Both the position numbers and the translations under genes were made by a program. A model generated the notes under the pieces. The model was not told the origin of the DNA, did no database searches, and saw only the letters and a program-made list of their open reading frames with translations. From Planococcus rifietoensis (GTDB lineage: Bacteria; Bacillota; Bacilli; Bacillales_A; Planococcaceae), in assembly GCF_001465795.2 (NCBI RefSeq), contig NZ_CP013659.2, positions 693,501 through 757,500 of the forward strand: a DNA stretch of 64,000 nt. Reading direction: 5' to 3'. How positions within the stretch are numbered: position 1 is the first letter of the stretch; each line of letters begins with the position of its first letter. Below, one piece after another: positions 8,923-17,615 of the stretch.

Positions 8923-10284
8923 ATGAAACCAGTAACGAAAAATGACCGCTTGTCCGTCTACGTCGAAGACTTGACGCATGATGGTGCCGGCGTTGCCAAA
9001 GTGGACGGCTATCCGCTGTTCATCAAAGATGCATTGCCCGGTGAGACCGTAACGGTGCATGTATTGAAAACATTGAAATCCTACGGGTTTGCGAAACTCA
9101 TCTCGATCGAAGAGAAATCCGCAGACCGCATCGATGCGCCGTGCCCGGTGTTTGAGATTTGCGGCGGCTGCCAATTGCAACACCTGTCCTACGAAGGGCA
9201 ATTGAAATACAAAGAGAAAGTCGTGCGCGATGCGATGGCGCGACTCGGCAAATTGCCGGACGTGCCGGTCCATCCGGTCAAAGGCATGGACAATCCGTGG
9301 CGCTACCGCAACAAATCGCAAATCCCGTTTGGCCTTGATGACGGCCGAGTGGTGGCTGGTTTTTACCAGCCGCGCTCGCACCGTATTGCGGATACCGATA
9401 TCTGCTTGATCCAGACGCCGGAAGCGGATATTTTGATGGCGTCGCTCAAGCGCAATTTGGTAGATATGGGCATCGAGCCGTATGAAGAGAAGACACACCG
9501 CGGCATGCTGCGCCACGTCGTCCTGCGCAAAGGGCGCGTAACGGGCGAATTGATGGTCGTGTTGGTGACGAAGAAGCAGAAATTCCCTCAAGCAGAGCGC
9601 GCCGTGGAAGCGATCCGTGCGGCTTTGCCGGACGTGACGTCGATCATGCAGAACGTTAACCCAGAAAAGACCAATGTCATTTTCGGGAATGAAACGATCA
9701 ATCTATGGGGCAAGGACATCATCGAAGACCGGATCGGCGATGTGCGCTTCGAGATCTCTGCGCGTTCGTTCTATCAGGTCAACCCGGAACAGACGGAAGT
9801 GCTGTACGGGCAGGCGCTAGATTACGCGGGGCTGACAGGAACGGAAACGGTGATCGATGCGTATTGCGGCATCGGCACGATTTCGCTATTCCTTGCACAG
9901 CGCGCGAAATTCGTCATGGGTGTCGAGATCGTCCCGCAGGCGATTGAAGATGCCAAACGCAATGCCGATTTGAATGGTTTTACGAATACCTTATTTGAAG
10001 CAGGACCCGCCGAAGAAGTCATTCCGCGCTGGTATAAAGATGGCAAAGAAGCCGATGTGCTTGTCGTCGACCCGCCGCGCAAAGGCTGCGATGAAGCACT
10101 CCTTCAAACGATGCTCGAACAACAGCCAGAGCGCATCGTTTACGTTTCCTGCAACCCGGCGACGCTGGCACGCGACCTGCGAATTTTGGAAGACGGCGGC
10201 TACCGGACGCAGGAAGTCCAGCCGGTCGATATGTTCCCGCAGACGACGCACGTTGAATGTGTCGCGTGGCTGACGAGAAGCTAA
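8923..10284 (+). CDS. rlmCD: 23S rRNA (uracil-C5)-methyltransferase, RlmCD/TrmA family
   Basis: A 453-residue SAM-dependent enzyme that makes 5-methyluridine in 23S rRNA. An N-terminal TRAM domain (about 1-60) precedes the iron-sulfur cysteines C-x5-C-x2-C ([10 protein letters not shown], about residues 73-82) and a fourth Cys in DICLIQ. The SAM loop [15 protein letters not shown] is near 310, DPPRKGC follows, and the catalytic Cys is in [12 protein letters not shown]. The start ATG 8923 has GGAGTG 8 nt upstream; a GTG at 8914 lies inside that site. Its position downstream of dagK matches B. subtilis YefA (RlmCD), which methylates U747 and U1939. A paralogue is at 43835. Confidence 0.93.
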   Translation: MKPVTKNDRLSVYVEDLTHDGAGVAKVDGYPLFIKDALPGETVTVHVLKTLKSYGFAKLISIEEKSADRIDAPCPVFEICGGCQLQHLSYEGQLKYKEKVVRDAMARLGKLPDVPVHPVKGMDNPWRYRNKSQIPFGLDDGRVVAGFYQPRSHRIADTDICLIQTPEADILMASLKRNLVDMGIEPYEEKTHRGMLRHVVLRKGRVTGELMVVLVTKKQKFPQAERAVEAIRAALPDVTSIMQNVNPEKTNVIFGNETINLWGKDIIEDRIGDVRFEISARSFYQVNPEQTEVLYGQALDYAGLTGTETVIDAYCGIGTISLFLAQRAKFVMGVEIVPQAIEDAKRNADLNGFTNTLFEAGPAEEVIPRWYKDGKEADVLVVDPPRKGCDEALLQTMLEQQPERIVYVSCNPATLARDLRILEDGGYRTQEVQPVDMFPQTTHVECVAWLTRS

Positions 10285-10312
10285 TTCTTTATTAGTTAAT
10301 GGAATTAAATGT

Positions 10313-10362
10313 AAAACCCCACCCCTGATGACTGTTCTTTGAACAGCATTGGGGGTTTTTTT
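10313..10362 (+). terminator. Terminator after rlmCD
   Basis: AAAACCCC pairs with GGGGTTTT across an inner CTGTTC-ttt-GAACAG hairpin, followed by a seven-T run. Confidence 0.88.
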
Positions 10363-10495
10363 ATGCAATAGGGGATCAAAATGAAAATTTGTACTTTAGC
10401 AGGAAGGAATATTCTGCGGGGCAGGGAAGTAATCAATCATCATTGATGGAGTGCGGCCATGGGATTGCGGATGTTTCAACGAAGGAGGGAACGGT

Positions 10496-10972
10496 ATGAA
10501 AATCGGTATTATCGTGCATTCCCAGACCGGGCATACCTTGCTTGTCGGGGAACGGCTTCGTGAAAAATTACAAAGTGATGGGCATGAAGTTCGTTTAATG
10601 AGGATGCAAAATCTAGAGAAAGAAGAAGCGAAAAACCCTACAGATGTACAATTGGATTCATTGCCGGAAACCAAAGGATATGATGCTTTGATTTTTGGCG
10701 CATGGGTACAGGGCTTTACGCTATGTCCTGGGTTTATAAAGTATGCGGAACAACTTCCGGATCTCGGCCAAGCGTCGGTATCTTGTTTTTTGACGCAGCA
10801 ATTCCGCTATAAATGGATGGGCGGCAATAGGGCCATGTCCAAAATGACGACATCGCTTGAAACAAAAGGGGCAGTGGTCAAATCGACCGCCATCATCAAT
10901 TGGTCCCATAAGAAAAGAGAACAGCAAATCGAGGAATTGGCGGAACGCTTCACTAGACAATACAAAGCGTAG
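10496..10972 (+). CDS. Flavodoxin-family protein
   Basis: A 158-residue protein with a flavodoxin fold. The phosphate-binding loop SQTGHT (residues 9-14) is the FMN 5'-phosphate site, and LIFGAWVQGFTLCPG forms the usual second FMN loop. It resembles flavodoxin/NADPH-dependent FMN reductase-type proteins, but the electron partner is unknown. The ATG 10496 follows AAGGAGGGAA. An upstream in-frame ATG at 10451 has no ribosome binding site. It starts a run of three small same-strand genes that may be co-transcribed. Another flavodoxin-like protein is at 43145. Confidence 0.85.
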   Translation: MKIGIIVHSQTGHTLLVGERLREKLQSDGHEVRLMRMQNLEKEEAKNPTDVQLDSLPETKGYDALIFGAWVQGFTLCPGFIKYAEQLPDLGQASVSCFLTQQFRYKWMGGNRAMSKMTTSLETKGAVVKSTAIINWSHKKREQQIEELAERFTRQYKA

Positions 10973-11020
10973 GCACTGGTAAGAGAGCAGGGCAAGTAGC
11001 AAGAAAGGGAGTCGGAAATC

Positions 11021-11491
11021 ATGTCAGACATCCACTTTAAACGGCTGGCGGATGATGCACAGTCGCTGGAGCGGTTCAGGGAATTGAATGCTTTGTTTGC
11101 GGATGCATTTGAAGAGGACGAAACGTATCTTGGAAACCCACCGTCCGATGGCTATCTCCAATCTTTATTGGCAAAAGAGCATGTCCTCGTTTGTGTGGCA
11201 TTGTCCGGCGGCGAACTTGCAGGCGGGCTTGTCGCATACGTCTTGGATAAATTCGAGCAGCAGCGGAAAGAAGTATACATCTATGATTTGGCAGTGGCCA
11301 GCAAATACCGCAGAAGAAAAGTCGCGACCAGGCTGATCCGGTTTGTCCAGGCGGAAGCGCAAGAGTTGGGCGCATGGGTCGTTTTCGTGCAGGCGGATCC
11401 TGTGGACACGGCTGCTGTGAAACTATACAGTTCGCTCGGAACAAGAGAAGATGTATTTCATTTTGATTTCACCTTAGCGGAACGAAAATGA
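11021..11491 (+). CDS. GNAT acetyltransferase resembling AAC(3)-I aminoglycoside acetyltransferases
   Basis: A 156-residue GNAT-fold protein. Segments such as ALFADAFEEDETYLG, NPPSDGYLQSLL, KEVYIYDLAVASKYRRR and LYSSLGTREDVFHFD match, as I remember them, the AAC(3)-I group that acetylates the 3-amino group of gentamicin-type drugs with acetyl-CoA. The acetyl-CoA loop is RRRKVATRLI. It has no integron, IS or plasmid context, so it looks like a chromosomal homologue whose natural substrate and resistance effect are unproven. AAAGGGAG precedes the ATG. Confidence 0.8.
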   Translation: MSDIHFKRLADDAQSLERFRELNALFADAFEEDETYLGNPPSDGYLQSLLAKEHVLVCVALSGGELAGGLVAYVLDKFEQQRKEVYIYDLAVASKYRRRKVATRLIRFVQAEAQELGAWVVFVQADPVDTAAVKLYSSLGTREDVFHFDFTLAERK

Positions 11492-11587
11492 CCATCACGT
11501 TCCGTATCGGGCGTTAGGTGTTGAGGCAGGACAATGGACATTGTATGTGGAAGTAGAGACCAAGAGTTTTCAGGAGGAGGATGAGCA

Positions 11588-12013
11588 ATGTACGAACAAA
11601 AAACGAAAGAACACGAAGGCAGCGTCATTGAGTTCATCGAGTCGGTCGAAAAGCCGTCAAAAAAAGAAGATGCCTACCGGCTGTTGGAGATTTTCGAACA
11701 AGCGACCGGCCATCCGGCGAAAATGTGGGGAGATAGCATCATCGGTTTCGGGTCTTACCATTATCGCTACGCGACAGGCCATGAAGGCGACGCGCCTCTA
11801 GCCGGGTTTTCCCCGCGCAAAGCGAAAATCAGCTTATACCTGACAGGCTGTGCAGAAAAAGAGCCAGATGCGCTTGAGCGCCTGGGGAAATGCACGTCGG
11901 GCAAATCCTGCATCTACATCAATAAACTCAGCGATATCGATTCGGAAGTGCTGAAAGAATTGATCCAAAATGCAGCAGCGTATTTGCAGGAGCGCTATCC
12001 TGACAAAGGCTAA
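11588..12013 (+). CDS. DUF1801 domain protein
   Basis: A 141-residue soluble protein of the DUF1801 (YdhG-like) family. It carries GHPAKMWGDSIIGFGSYHYRY at residues about 37-57 and GKCTSGKSCIYINKL near 100-114. Function is not established; related proteins are small SRPBCC-adjacent stress or iron-related proteins in many bacteria. AGGAGGAGG lies 6-8 nt before the ATG. It is the last of three small co-directional genes. Confidence 0.82.
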   Translation: MYEQKTKEHEGSVIEFIESVEKPSKKEDAYRLLEIFEQATGHPAKMWGDSIIGFGSYHYRYATGHEGDAPLAGFSPRKAKISLYLTGCAEKEPDALERLGKCTSGKSCIYINKLSDIDSEVLKELIQNAAAYLQERYPDKG

Positions 12014-12073
12014 GCTGAAATTTGTCGAAACGAGGGCGGACCAAAAAATTATCGGCAGTTTTTCTTTTGGCAG

Positions 12074-12100
12074 GTTTTAGGCTGTGATCGTTTCGGGTAT
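12074..12100 (+). promoter_or_regulatory. Candidate sigma-B (general stress) promoter
   Basis: GTTTTA, a 15-nt spacer and GGGTAT fit the sigma-B consensus GTTTAA-N12-15-GGGTAT. The site lies about 40 bp before the FbpA-like mini-gene and points toward it. Confidence 0.5.
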
Positions 12101-12139
12101 AGAAATAGTGATACTATCTGCAAGGAGAGAAGAAGCACG

Positions 12140-12298
12140 ATGGAACACATACCCGAGTCAAAATTCGAAGACAAACGGTCGATGGTCATTGATGAGCTCG
12201 TTTCGAAGAATGTCTTCAAGATCAACGGCAGGCAGCTTTACGAACTGTCCTTATATGAACTGTTAAAGGAATATACCGATAAAAGCCTAAGCTCATGA
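12140..12298 (+). CDS. FbpA-family (Fur-regulated basic protein-like) mini-protein
   Basis: A 52-residue soluble protein. The core DKRSMVIDELVSKNVFKING followed by RQLYELSLYELLKEY matches the small FbpA family (an RNA-chaperone-like partner in the iron-sparing response of B. subtilis). AAGGAGAGA precedes the ATG by about 10 nt. The stop codon is inside the terminator stem, so the last codons are part of the hairpin. I see no clear Fur box upstream; a sigma-B-type promoter fits better. This ORF is easily missed because of its size. Confidence 0.75.
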   Translation: MEHIPESKFEDKRSMVIDELVSKNVFKINGRQLYELSLYELLKEYTDKSLSS

Positions 12299-12312
12299 GC
12301 TCAGGCTTTTTT
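12281..12312 (+). terminator. Terminator overlapping the FbpA-like gene's 3' end
   Basis: The hairpin AAAAGCCT-a-AGCTCATGAGCT-c-AGGCTTTTTT contains the gene's TGA stop at 12296-12298. Confidence 0.9.
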
Positions 12313-12367
12313 AGATATCCATGGCCCTGGAAAAGGGTTTATTTTGCATCATGTGGGAGGAACAGTC

Positions 12368-13816
12368 ATGCATCATCAAAAACTGGAAGACTACCGCAAA
12401 AACAAGCTCGACGAAATGACGATTGCCCAGTTGCAAAAAGAAATGGAAACGGGCAAGCTGACGTCGGAAGAACTTGTGCTCATGTATAAAGAAAACATTT
12501 CACTGCGTGACAAGAATACAAGAGCCGTGCTTGAGATCAACCCCGACGCCTTGCTTATTGCCCAAGCGCTAGATTTCGAACGGAAGCATAGAGGGCCGCG
12601 CTCGAAACTGCACGGCATCCCTCTGCTCGTCAAAGACAATATGGACAGTGGCGATAAAATGCATACAAGTGCCGGTTCACTCGCCATGGCAGACCATTAC
12701 GCGCTGCGCGATGCGAAAGTGGTGGAAAAACTGCGTGCGGCGGGTGCGATCATCCTCGGAAAAACCAATATGACCGAGTGGGCGAATTTCATGAGTGATA
12801 AAATGACCAACGGCTATAGTTCGCGCGGCGGCCAAGTGAAAAACCCATACGGCACATTCGATGTCGGCGGGTCGAGTTCAGGATCGGCGGCCGGAGTGGC
12901 TTCGAATCTGGCTACGGCTGCGGTCGGGACGGAAACTTCCGGTTCGATCATCAATCCGGCAGCGCAGAACAGCCTCGTCGGCATTAAGCCGACGATCGGC
13001 CTCATCAGCCGCGCAGGGATCATTCCTTTATCGCATACGCAAGACACTGCCGGGCCGCTTGCGCGCACAGTGGAAGATGCGGTTACGGTGTTTGCGGCTT
13101 TGGTCGGGACGGACCCGGATGACGAAATCACGCTGTTTGCTGAGCAGTTCAAGGGCTATGATTGGCAGCAGCATTTAAAACAAGACGGGTTATCTGGGGC
13201 TGTATTCGGTGTGGACCGCCAATTGTTCACGGATATTACGGAACAGCAATCTGCTGCATTCGAACAGGCCGTGGAGCAGCTGCGGGCACGCGGAGCCACA
13301 ATCAAAGAAATCGATCTTGGCGCCGATCAGGAAGATCTCGGCTTTGCGGTGTTGCTCCACGAATTTAAATCAGACTTAAACGCCTATTTGGCGCGCTCGA
13401 ATCCTAACCATCGGATCCGTTCAATGAGTGACATCATTTCATATAATGAAGCGCATGCGGAGCGGATGTTGAAATTCGGCCAGAATTTATTGGAGCAAGC
13501 CAATGGCATGAGCGGAAACTTGACGGAGAGGGAATACGTCGAGGCGCTTGAACGCAACCGTTTCCTGGCGGCTGAACAGGGCATGAATAAGCGCCTTGGG
13601 CAAGCCGGAGCAGATGCGCTTGTTCTGCCGCAGGATTTTGGCTGCAATATCGGTGCCGCTGCCGGGTTCCCTTCAATCACCGTGCCAGCAGGCTTGACGG
13701 AATCAGGCGAACCGTTCGGCATCACGTTTGCCGGGCAGGCATTTGATGAACCGAAGCTGATTGAATATGCTTATGCGTTTGAGCAAGCAGCAGCGGGGCG
13801 GAGGCGTCCCTCATAA
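12368..13816 (+). CDS. Amidase family protein
   Basis: A 482-residue amidase-signature hydrolase. The triad is intact: Lys89 in LLVKDN, the cis-Ser at 169-170 in GGSSSGS, and nucleophile Ser193 in GTETSGS. Unlike the gatA product it has its own N-terminal KLEDYRKNKLDEMTIAQL segment and stands alone with its own terminator, so it is a free hydrolase of an unknown amide rather than a transamidosome part. The ATG at 12368 follows GGGAGGAA. An earlier in-frame ATG at 12344 has no binding site. Confidence 0.93.
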   Translation: MHHQKLEDYRKNKLDEMTIAQLQKEMETGKLTSEELVLMYKENISLRDKNTRAVLEINPDALLIAQALDFERKHRGPRSKLHGIPLLVKDNMDSGDKMHTSAGSLAMADHYALRDAKVVEKLRAAGAIILGKTNMTEWANFMSDKMTNGYSSRGGQVKNPYGTFDVGGSSSGSAAGVASNLATAAVGTETSGSIINPAAQNSLVGIKPTIGLISRAGIIPLSHTQDTAGPLARTVEDAVTVFAALVGTDPDDEITLFAEQFKGYDWQQHLKQDGLSGAVFGVDRQLFTDITEQQSAAFEQAVEQLRARGATIKEIDLGADQEDLGFAVLLHEFKSDLNAYLARSNPNHRIRSMSDIISYNEAHAERMLKFGQNLLEQANGMSGNLTEREYVEALERNRFLAAEQGMNKRLGQAGADALVLPQDFGCNIGAAAGFPSITVPAGLTESGEPFGITFAGQAFDEPKLIEYAYAFEQAAAGRRRPS

Positions 13817-13862
13817 AAAAATCCCCTTCCTTGGAATTTCATCCGAGGAAGGGGATTTTTCA
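13815..13862. terminator. Bidirectional terminator, amidase / TetR gene
   Basis: AAAAATCCCCTTCCT pairs with AGGAAGGGGATTTTT around a 14-nt loop. Convergent genes end on both sides. Confidence 0.93.
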
Positions 13863-14699
13863 TTTGATCTGGCGCCATACATGTTCCAAGAAAATCTGCA
13901 GTTCGGCATCGTCCGTGCTTTGGCCTAAAGTAGTCAGCACGCTATTGACGATCGCTTTACGCGGATTTGGAGCTATAAGTTCATCGGCAAGAAATGCGAT
14001 CATTTGCTGCAAGTCCGGATTTTTTTCAGCAGCGGCAAGCGCCTGCAATTGCTTTGAGCTGTCGGCTAAAGTTGGCGACTGACCGTTTTGCTCTAGCAGA
14101 TGCTCGGATAAAAATCGCTTGCCGTCTTTTAATTGAGCCTGTACTGCTTGTTTCATGCGATGAACGATATAGACGGTCAGTTCATCAAGCGGCAGCTGCT
14201 GGCCGGTGCCGAGCCGCCAAACATGCATCAATTGCTGGAGCGCTCCGTTGGCCATCGCGGCATTTTCCAGTGCATAAGGACGCGCCTCTTCACCGAACAT
14301 ATCCACAATGCGGCTGCTCAGCCACTTGAGCTCCGCAATGTACTGGCTTTTCCCGAAAGCTTTCAATTCCTCGTCTTGTGAATAGAAGATGCTTTCGTAA
14401 AGGGAGAATAGGTTCTTCTCATGATTCATGCGGATGCGAATCGCTAATTGTCTCGCAAACAGGTCGGTGTCGGATGGAGATTCCCCGAAAGCGGCGGCGA
14501 TGCGTTGTGCGCGGATATCTTCACTGATCGATTCCATCAAAGCGATCAGGCATTCCGATTTCGACGTGAAGTAATTATAAAAAGTTCCTTTGGAGATGCC
14601 GGCTTCATCCAGAATGTCCTGAATAGATGAAGCGTTATAGCCCTTCTGGATGAATAAGCGATGGGCGGCATGGACAATTTGCTGTTTTTTAGGATTCAT
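13860..14699 (-). CDS. TetR/AcrR-family transcriptional regulator
   Basis: A 279-residue repressor-type protein. The N-terminal helix-turn-helix is clear: IVHAAHRLFIQKGYNASSI then DILDEAGISKGTFYNYF at residues about 8-43. The long C-terminal ligand domain (about 230 residues) is larger than usual for TetR proteins. It is divergent from the DHA2-type drug exporter at 14882, with 182 bp between them. That is the classic arrangement for a local repressor of an efflux pump. The inducing compound is unknown. Confidence 0.93.
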   Translation of the reverse strand: MNPKKQQIVHAAHRLFIQKGYNASSIQDILDEAGISKGTFYNYFTSKSECLIALMESISEDIRAQRIAAAFGESPSDTDLFARQLAIRIRMNHEKNLFSLYESIFYSQDEELKAFGKSQYIAELKWLSSRIVDMFGEEARPYALENAAMANGALQQLMHVWRLGTGQQLPLDELTVYIVHRMKQAVQAQLKDGKRFLSEHLLEQNGQSPTLADSSKQLQALAAAEKNPDLQQMIAFLADELIAPNPRKAIVNSVLTTLGQSTDDAELQIFLEHVWRQIK

Positions 14700-14808
14700 A
14701 ATATCCCCTTTTTGGACTGATAGTATAAAAAAAGCATACCGTCAAAAGCTGATGAAATCAATGTTTCGAACTTATAGACTGTTCTCAAGACGTCTTTCTT
14801 GTAAAAAA

Positions 14809-14823
14809 TATACCGCGAGTATA
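14809..14823. promoter_or_regulatory. Candidate TetR operator in the divergent intergenic region
   Basis: A perfect 15-nt inverted repeat, TATAC-CGCGA-GTATA, lies about 60 bp before the MFS start, next to -10-like TATAAA and TATAAT sequences. Related half-sites (AGTATA, GCATAC) recur at 14721-14738 near the regulator start. Confidence 0.4.
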
Positions 14824-14881
14824 AAATGTGTCAATAGAGTATAATCAGCCGAATTAAATCGGCGAGACGGAGGAAAGAAAG

Positions 14882-16348
14882 ATGAAAGAAACAACGAAAC
14901 CACCTTATGCAATCATCGCCATTTTGTTCACCGGAGCATTTGTGGCGATTTTCAACCAAACCCTTTTGAATATTGCACTCCCGGAAATCATGATCGACTT
15001 GAACGTAGACGCTGCGACAGCCCAATGGCTCGTCACAGGTTATATGCTCGTCAACGGTATCCTGATTCCGGCGAGCGCTTATTTGATCCAGCGTTATTCC
15101 AACCGGGCCATCTTTATTGTCGCGATGTCCTTGTTCTCACTCGGGACTTTGCTTGCCGCACTCGCCCCGACATTTGCTATCTTGTTGATCGGCCGTATGG
15201 TCCAGGCGTCAGGCGCTGCACTCATGATGCCTTTATTGATGAATGTCATGCTCGCCGCGTTTCCTGTCGAAAAAAGAGGGCAGGCGATGGGCGTCTTCGG
15301 GATGGTCATGGTCGTGGCGCCGGCGATCGGCCCGACGCTCTCAGGCTTTATCGTCCAAACCTACTCATGGAGAATCCTGTTCTTTATCGTATTGCCGGTC
15401 GCTTTGATTCCATTATTGCTCGGGATTTTCAAATTGAAAAACCTGACCTTTCAAAACCGTGAGCTGTCGCTTGATCCGTTGTCTCTCGTGCTATCGAGCC
15501 TTGGGTTCGGCGGCTTGCTTTACGGATTCAGTTCAGCTGGATCGCTCGGCTGGGAAAATCCGGCTGTTTATTTAACGATAGCGGTCGGCCTGTTGTCCTT
15601 AACAGCCTTTGCGTTCCGACAAATGAAGTTAAAAGAGCCGCTATTGGAACTGCGCGTCTATAAGCATCCGATGTTTGCATTGTCTTCGGTCATTTCAGTC
15701 ACTTTGTCGATGGCAATGTTTTCGGCCATGATCCTCATGCCGATCTATATCCAGACCATTAAAGGCATCTCCCCGATTCAATCCGGTTTGATGATGCTGC
15801 CGGGAGCGCTCGTCATGGGAGTTATGTCTCCAATTACAGGCCGCATTTTTGACCGATACGGAGCTAAAGTGCTGGCATTGCCTGGCCTGGCACTGGTTGT
15901 CATCACTACCTATTTGTTCAGTAATTTAACACTGGATACGGGTTACTATGAAATTATGGCCATCTATACATTGCGCATGTTCGGCATTTCGATGGTCATG
16001 ATGCCGGTCATGACGAACGGGCTCAACCAATTGCCGATGAAATTTTATCCGCACGGAACGGCCATCAACAATACTTTGCAACAGGTTTCCGGCGCAATTG
16101 GTTCAGCGTTTCTTGTCACTTTGATGAATACGCGCACCGAATCGACGGCACAAGAACTGGTTGCTTCGGGGACAAGCGCCCAGGAAGCGACCATTCCTGC
16201 CATGCTCGAAGGCATTAACTTCTCCTTTACGGTGTCGACTTACATCGCACTCGCTGCGTTTCTGTTGGCGTTATTCATTAAAAAGCCCGACCAGAGAGCG
16301 ACAGAAAGACAAAAAGAACGCGTTTATAAACAACGCTATGCAGAATGA
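14882..16348 (+). CDS. DHA2-type MFS multidrug exporter (14 TM)
   Basis: A 488-residue membrane protein with about 14 predicted helices. It has the DHA2 motifs: NIALPEIMIDL near residue 34-44, GRMVQASGAALMMPL near 105, and motif C-like APAIGPTLSGF near 145. Such proton antiporters expel drugs, dyes or lipids. It is divergent from a TetR regulator, which probably represses it. AGGAAAGAAAG precedes the ATG and a terminator follows. The substrate is not predictable. Confidence 0.93.
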   Translation: MKETTKPPYAIIAILFTGAFVAIFNQTLLNIALPEIMIDLNVDAATAQWLVTGYMLVNGILIPASAYLIQRYSNRAIFIVAMSLFSLGTLLAALAPTFAILLIGRMVQASGAALMMPLLMNVMLAAFPVEKRGQAMGVFGMVMVVAPAIGPTLSGFIVQTYSWRILFFIVLPVALIPLLLGIFKLKNLTFQNRELSLDPLSLVLSSLGFGGLLYGFSSAGSLGWENPAVYLTIAVGLLSLTAFAFRQMKLKEPLLELRVYKHPMFALSSVISVTLSMAMFSAMILMPIYIQTIKGISPIQSGLMMLPGALVMGVMSPITGRIFDRYGAKVLALPGLALVVITTYLFSNLTLDTGYYEIMAIYTLRMFGISMVMMPVMTNGLNQLPMKFYPHGTAINNTLQQVSGAIGSAFLVTLMNTRTESTAQELVASGTSAQEATIPAMLEGINFSFTVSTYIALAAFLLALFIKKPDQRATERQKERVYKQRYAE

Positions 16349-16350
16349 CA

Positions 16351-16385
16351 AGAGGCGGCTCCTTCTAAAAAAGGAACCGCCTTTT
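16351..16385 (+). terminator. Terminator after the MFS exporter gene
   Basis: GAGGCGGCTCCTT pairs with AAGGAaCCGCCTTTT. Confidence 0.88.
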
Positions 16386-16457
16386 CATTTGCCGAAAAAG
16401 GCGGCAAAGAGCCGGATATGGTACACTTAAGGCATCGAAAAGAAGGTGGAATGACAC

Positions 16458-17615
16458 ATGAATTTTATAAAAGAACTAAGTCCTGTCTGGCAGGATAAAT
16501 GGAAACAAACCGGCTTTACCGAAGCGATGCCGATCCAGGAACAGATGATTCCGGAAATGCTCTCAGGAAACGACATCGTAGCGGAATCTCCGACCGGTTC
16601 GGGGAAAACACTGGCTTACCTGTTGCCGATCTTGGAACGCGTCGATCCGAAAAAACCGAATACACAAGCGATGATCATCGCGCCTTCACAAGAGCTCGCG
16701 ATGCAAATCGTCAACGTCTTGCGTGAATGGACAACGGGGACGGATGTCACAGTCACGCCGTTGATCGGCGGCGCGAATATCCAGCGCCAATTGGACAAGT
16801 TGAAGAAAAAACCGACGATCGTCGTCGGCACCCCGGGACGCTTGAATGAATTGGTCAAGACCAAGAAACTCAAGATGCACGAGGTGCGCATCATGGTTCT
16901 TGATGAAGGCGACCAATTGATGGCCCGGGAACACCGCGGCATCATGAAGGACCTCATTGAAAGAACGCAGCAGGATCGCCAGCTTGTGTTGGTATCGGCG
17001 ACCATTACAGAGGAAATCGAATTGGTCGCAGAGCGCCTGATGAAGCAGCCGACAAGATTGCAAGTATCGGCTGAACAGTTGCCGAAACAAGGAAAAGTGA
17101 CGCATTCGTTCATTAAAGTCGATGAACGCGACAAGACCGACTTGCTTCGCAGCCTATCGCATATGACAGGCGTAAAAGCACTTGCATTCGTCAATAATCT
17201 CGACCAAGTGTTGATGAAGGAAAGTAAGTTGAAATTCCGCGACGCCAAAATCGCGACTTTGCATTCCGAAATGAAAAAAGAAGAACGCAAGAAAGCATTG
17301 GACGATTTCCGCAAAGGCGACACGGCGGTATTGATTGCAACCGAGGTGGCAGCGCGCGGGCTTGATATCGATCAATTGACGCATGTTATCCATGTCGATG
17401 CGCCGATGACAGTCGAGCAATATTTGCACCGTTCCGGCAGAACCGGTCGCGCAGGGGCTGATGGGGAAGTGTTGACGCTTCTGGCTTATGCCGATGAAAA
17501 GCATTATAAGAAGTTGACGAAAGAATTGCCGAATAAGCCGGTGCAGAAAATTATGCATGGCGGCGAATTGATGGAAGGCAATAGCAAAACCATGACAGCA
17601 AAGGGGAAAAAATGA
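16458..17615 (+). CDS. DEAD-box-type RNA helicase, YfmL-like
   Basis: A 385-residue minimal RNA helicase with two RecA domains and no C-terminal RNA-binding extension. Motif Q is around 20-28 and motif I SPTGSGKT at 44-51. Motif II reads DEGD (149-152) in place of DEAD. Motif III SAT and motif VI HRSGRTGRAG are present. Its length and the segments KKLKMHEVR and IIAPSQELAMQI recall B. subtilis YfmL, which takes part in ribosome assembly and cold growth. It overlaps the following aminopeptidase gene by 4 bp, so the two are co-translated. Confidence 0.92.
   Translation: MNFIKELSPVWQDKWKQTGFTEAMPIQEQMIPEMLSGNDIVAESPTGSGKTLAYLLPILERVDPKKPNTQAMIIAPSQELAMQIVNVLREWTTGTDVTVTPLIGGANIQRQLDKLKKKPTIVVGTPGRLNELVKTKKLKMHEVRIMVLDEGDQLMAREHRGIMKDLIERTQQDRQLVLVSATITEEIELVAERLMKQPTRLQVSAEQLPKQGKVTHSFIKVDERDKTDLLRSLSHMTGVKALAFVNNLDQVLMKESKLKFRDAKIATLHSEMKKEERKKALDDFRKGDTAVLIATEVAARGLDIDQLTHVIHVDAPMTVEQYLHRSGRTGRAGADGEVLTLLAYADEKHYKKLTKELPNKPVQKIMHGGELMEGNSKTMTAKGKK

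Noticed and set aside
12061..12140. Fur box upstream of the FbpA-like gene
   Set aside because: No GATAATGATAATCATTATC-like palindrome could be found; only a weak AT-rich stretch is present.
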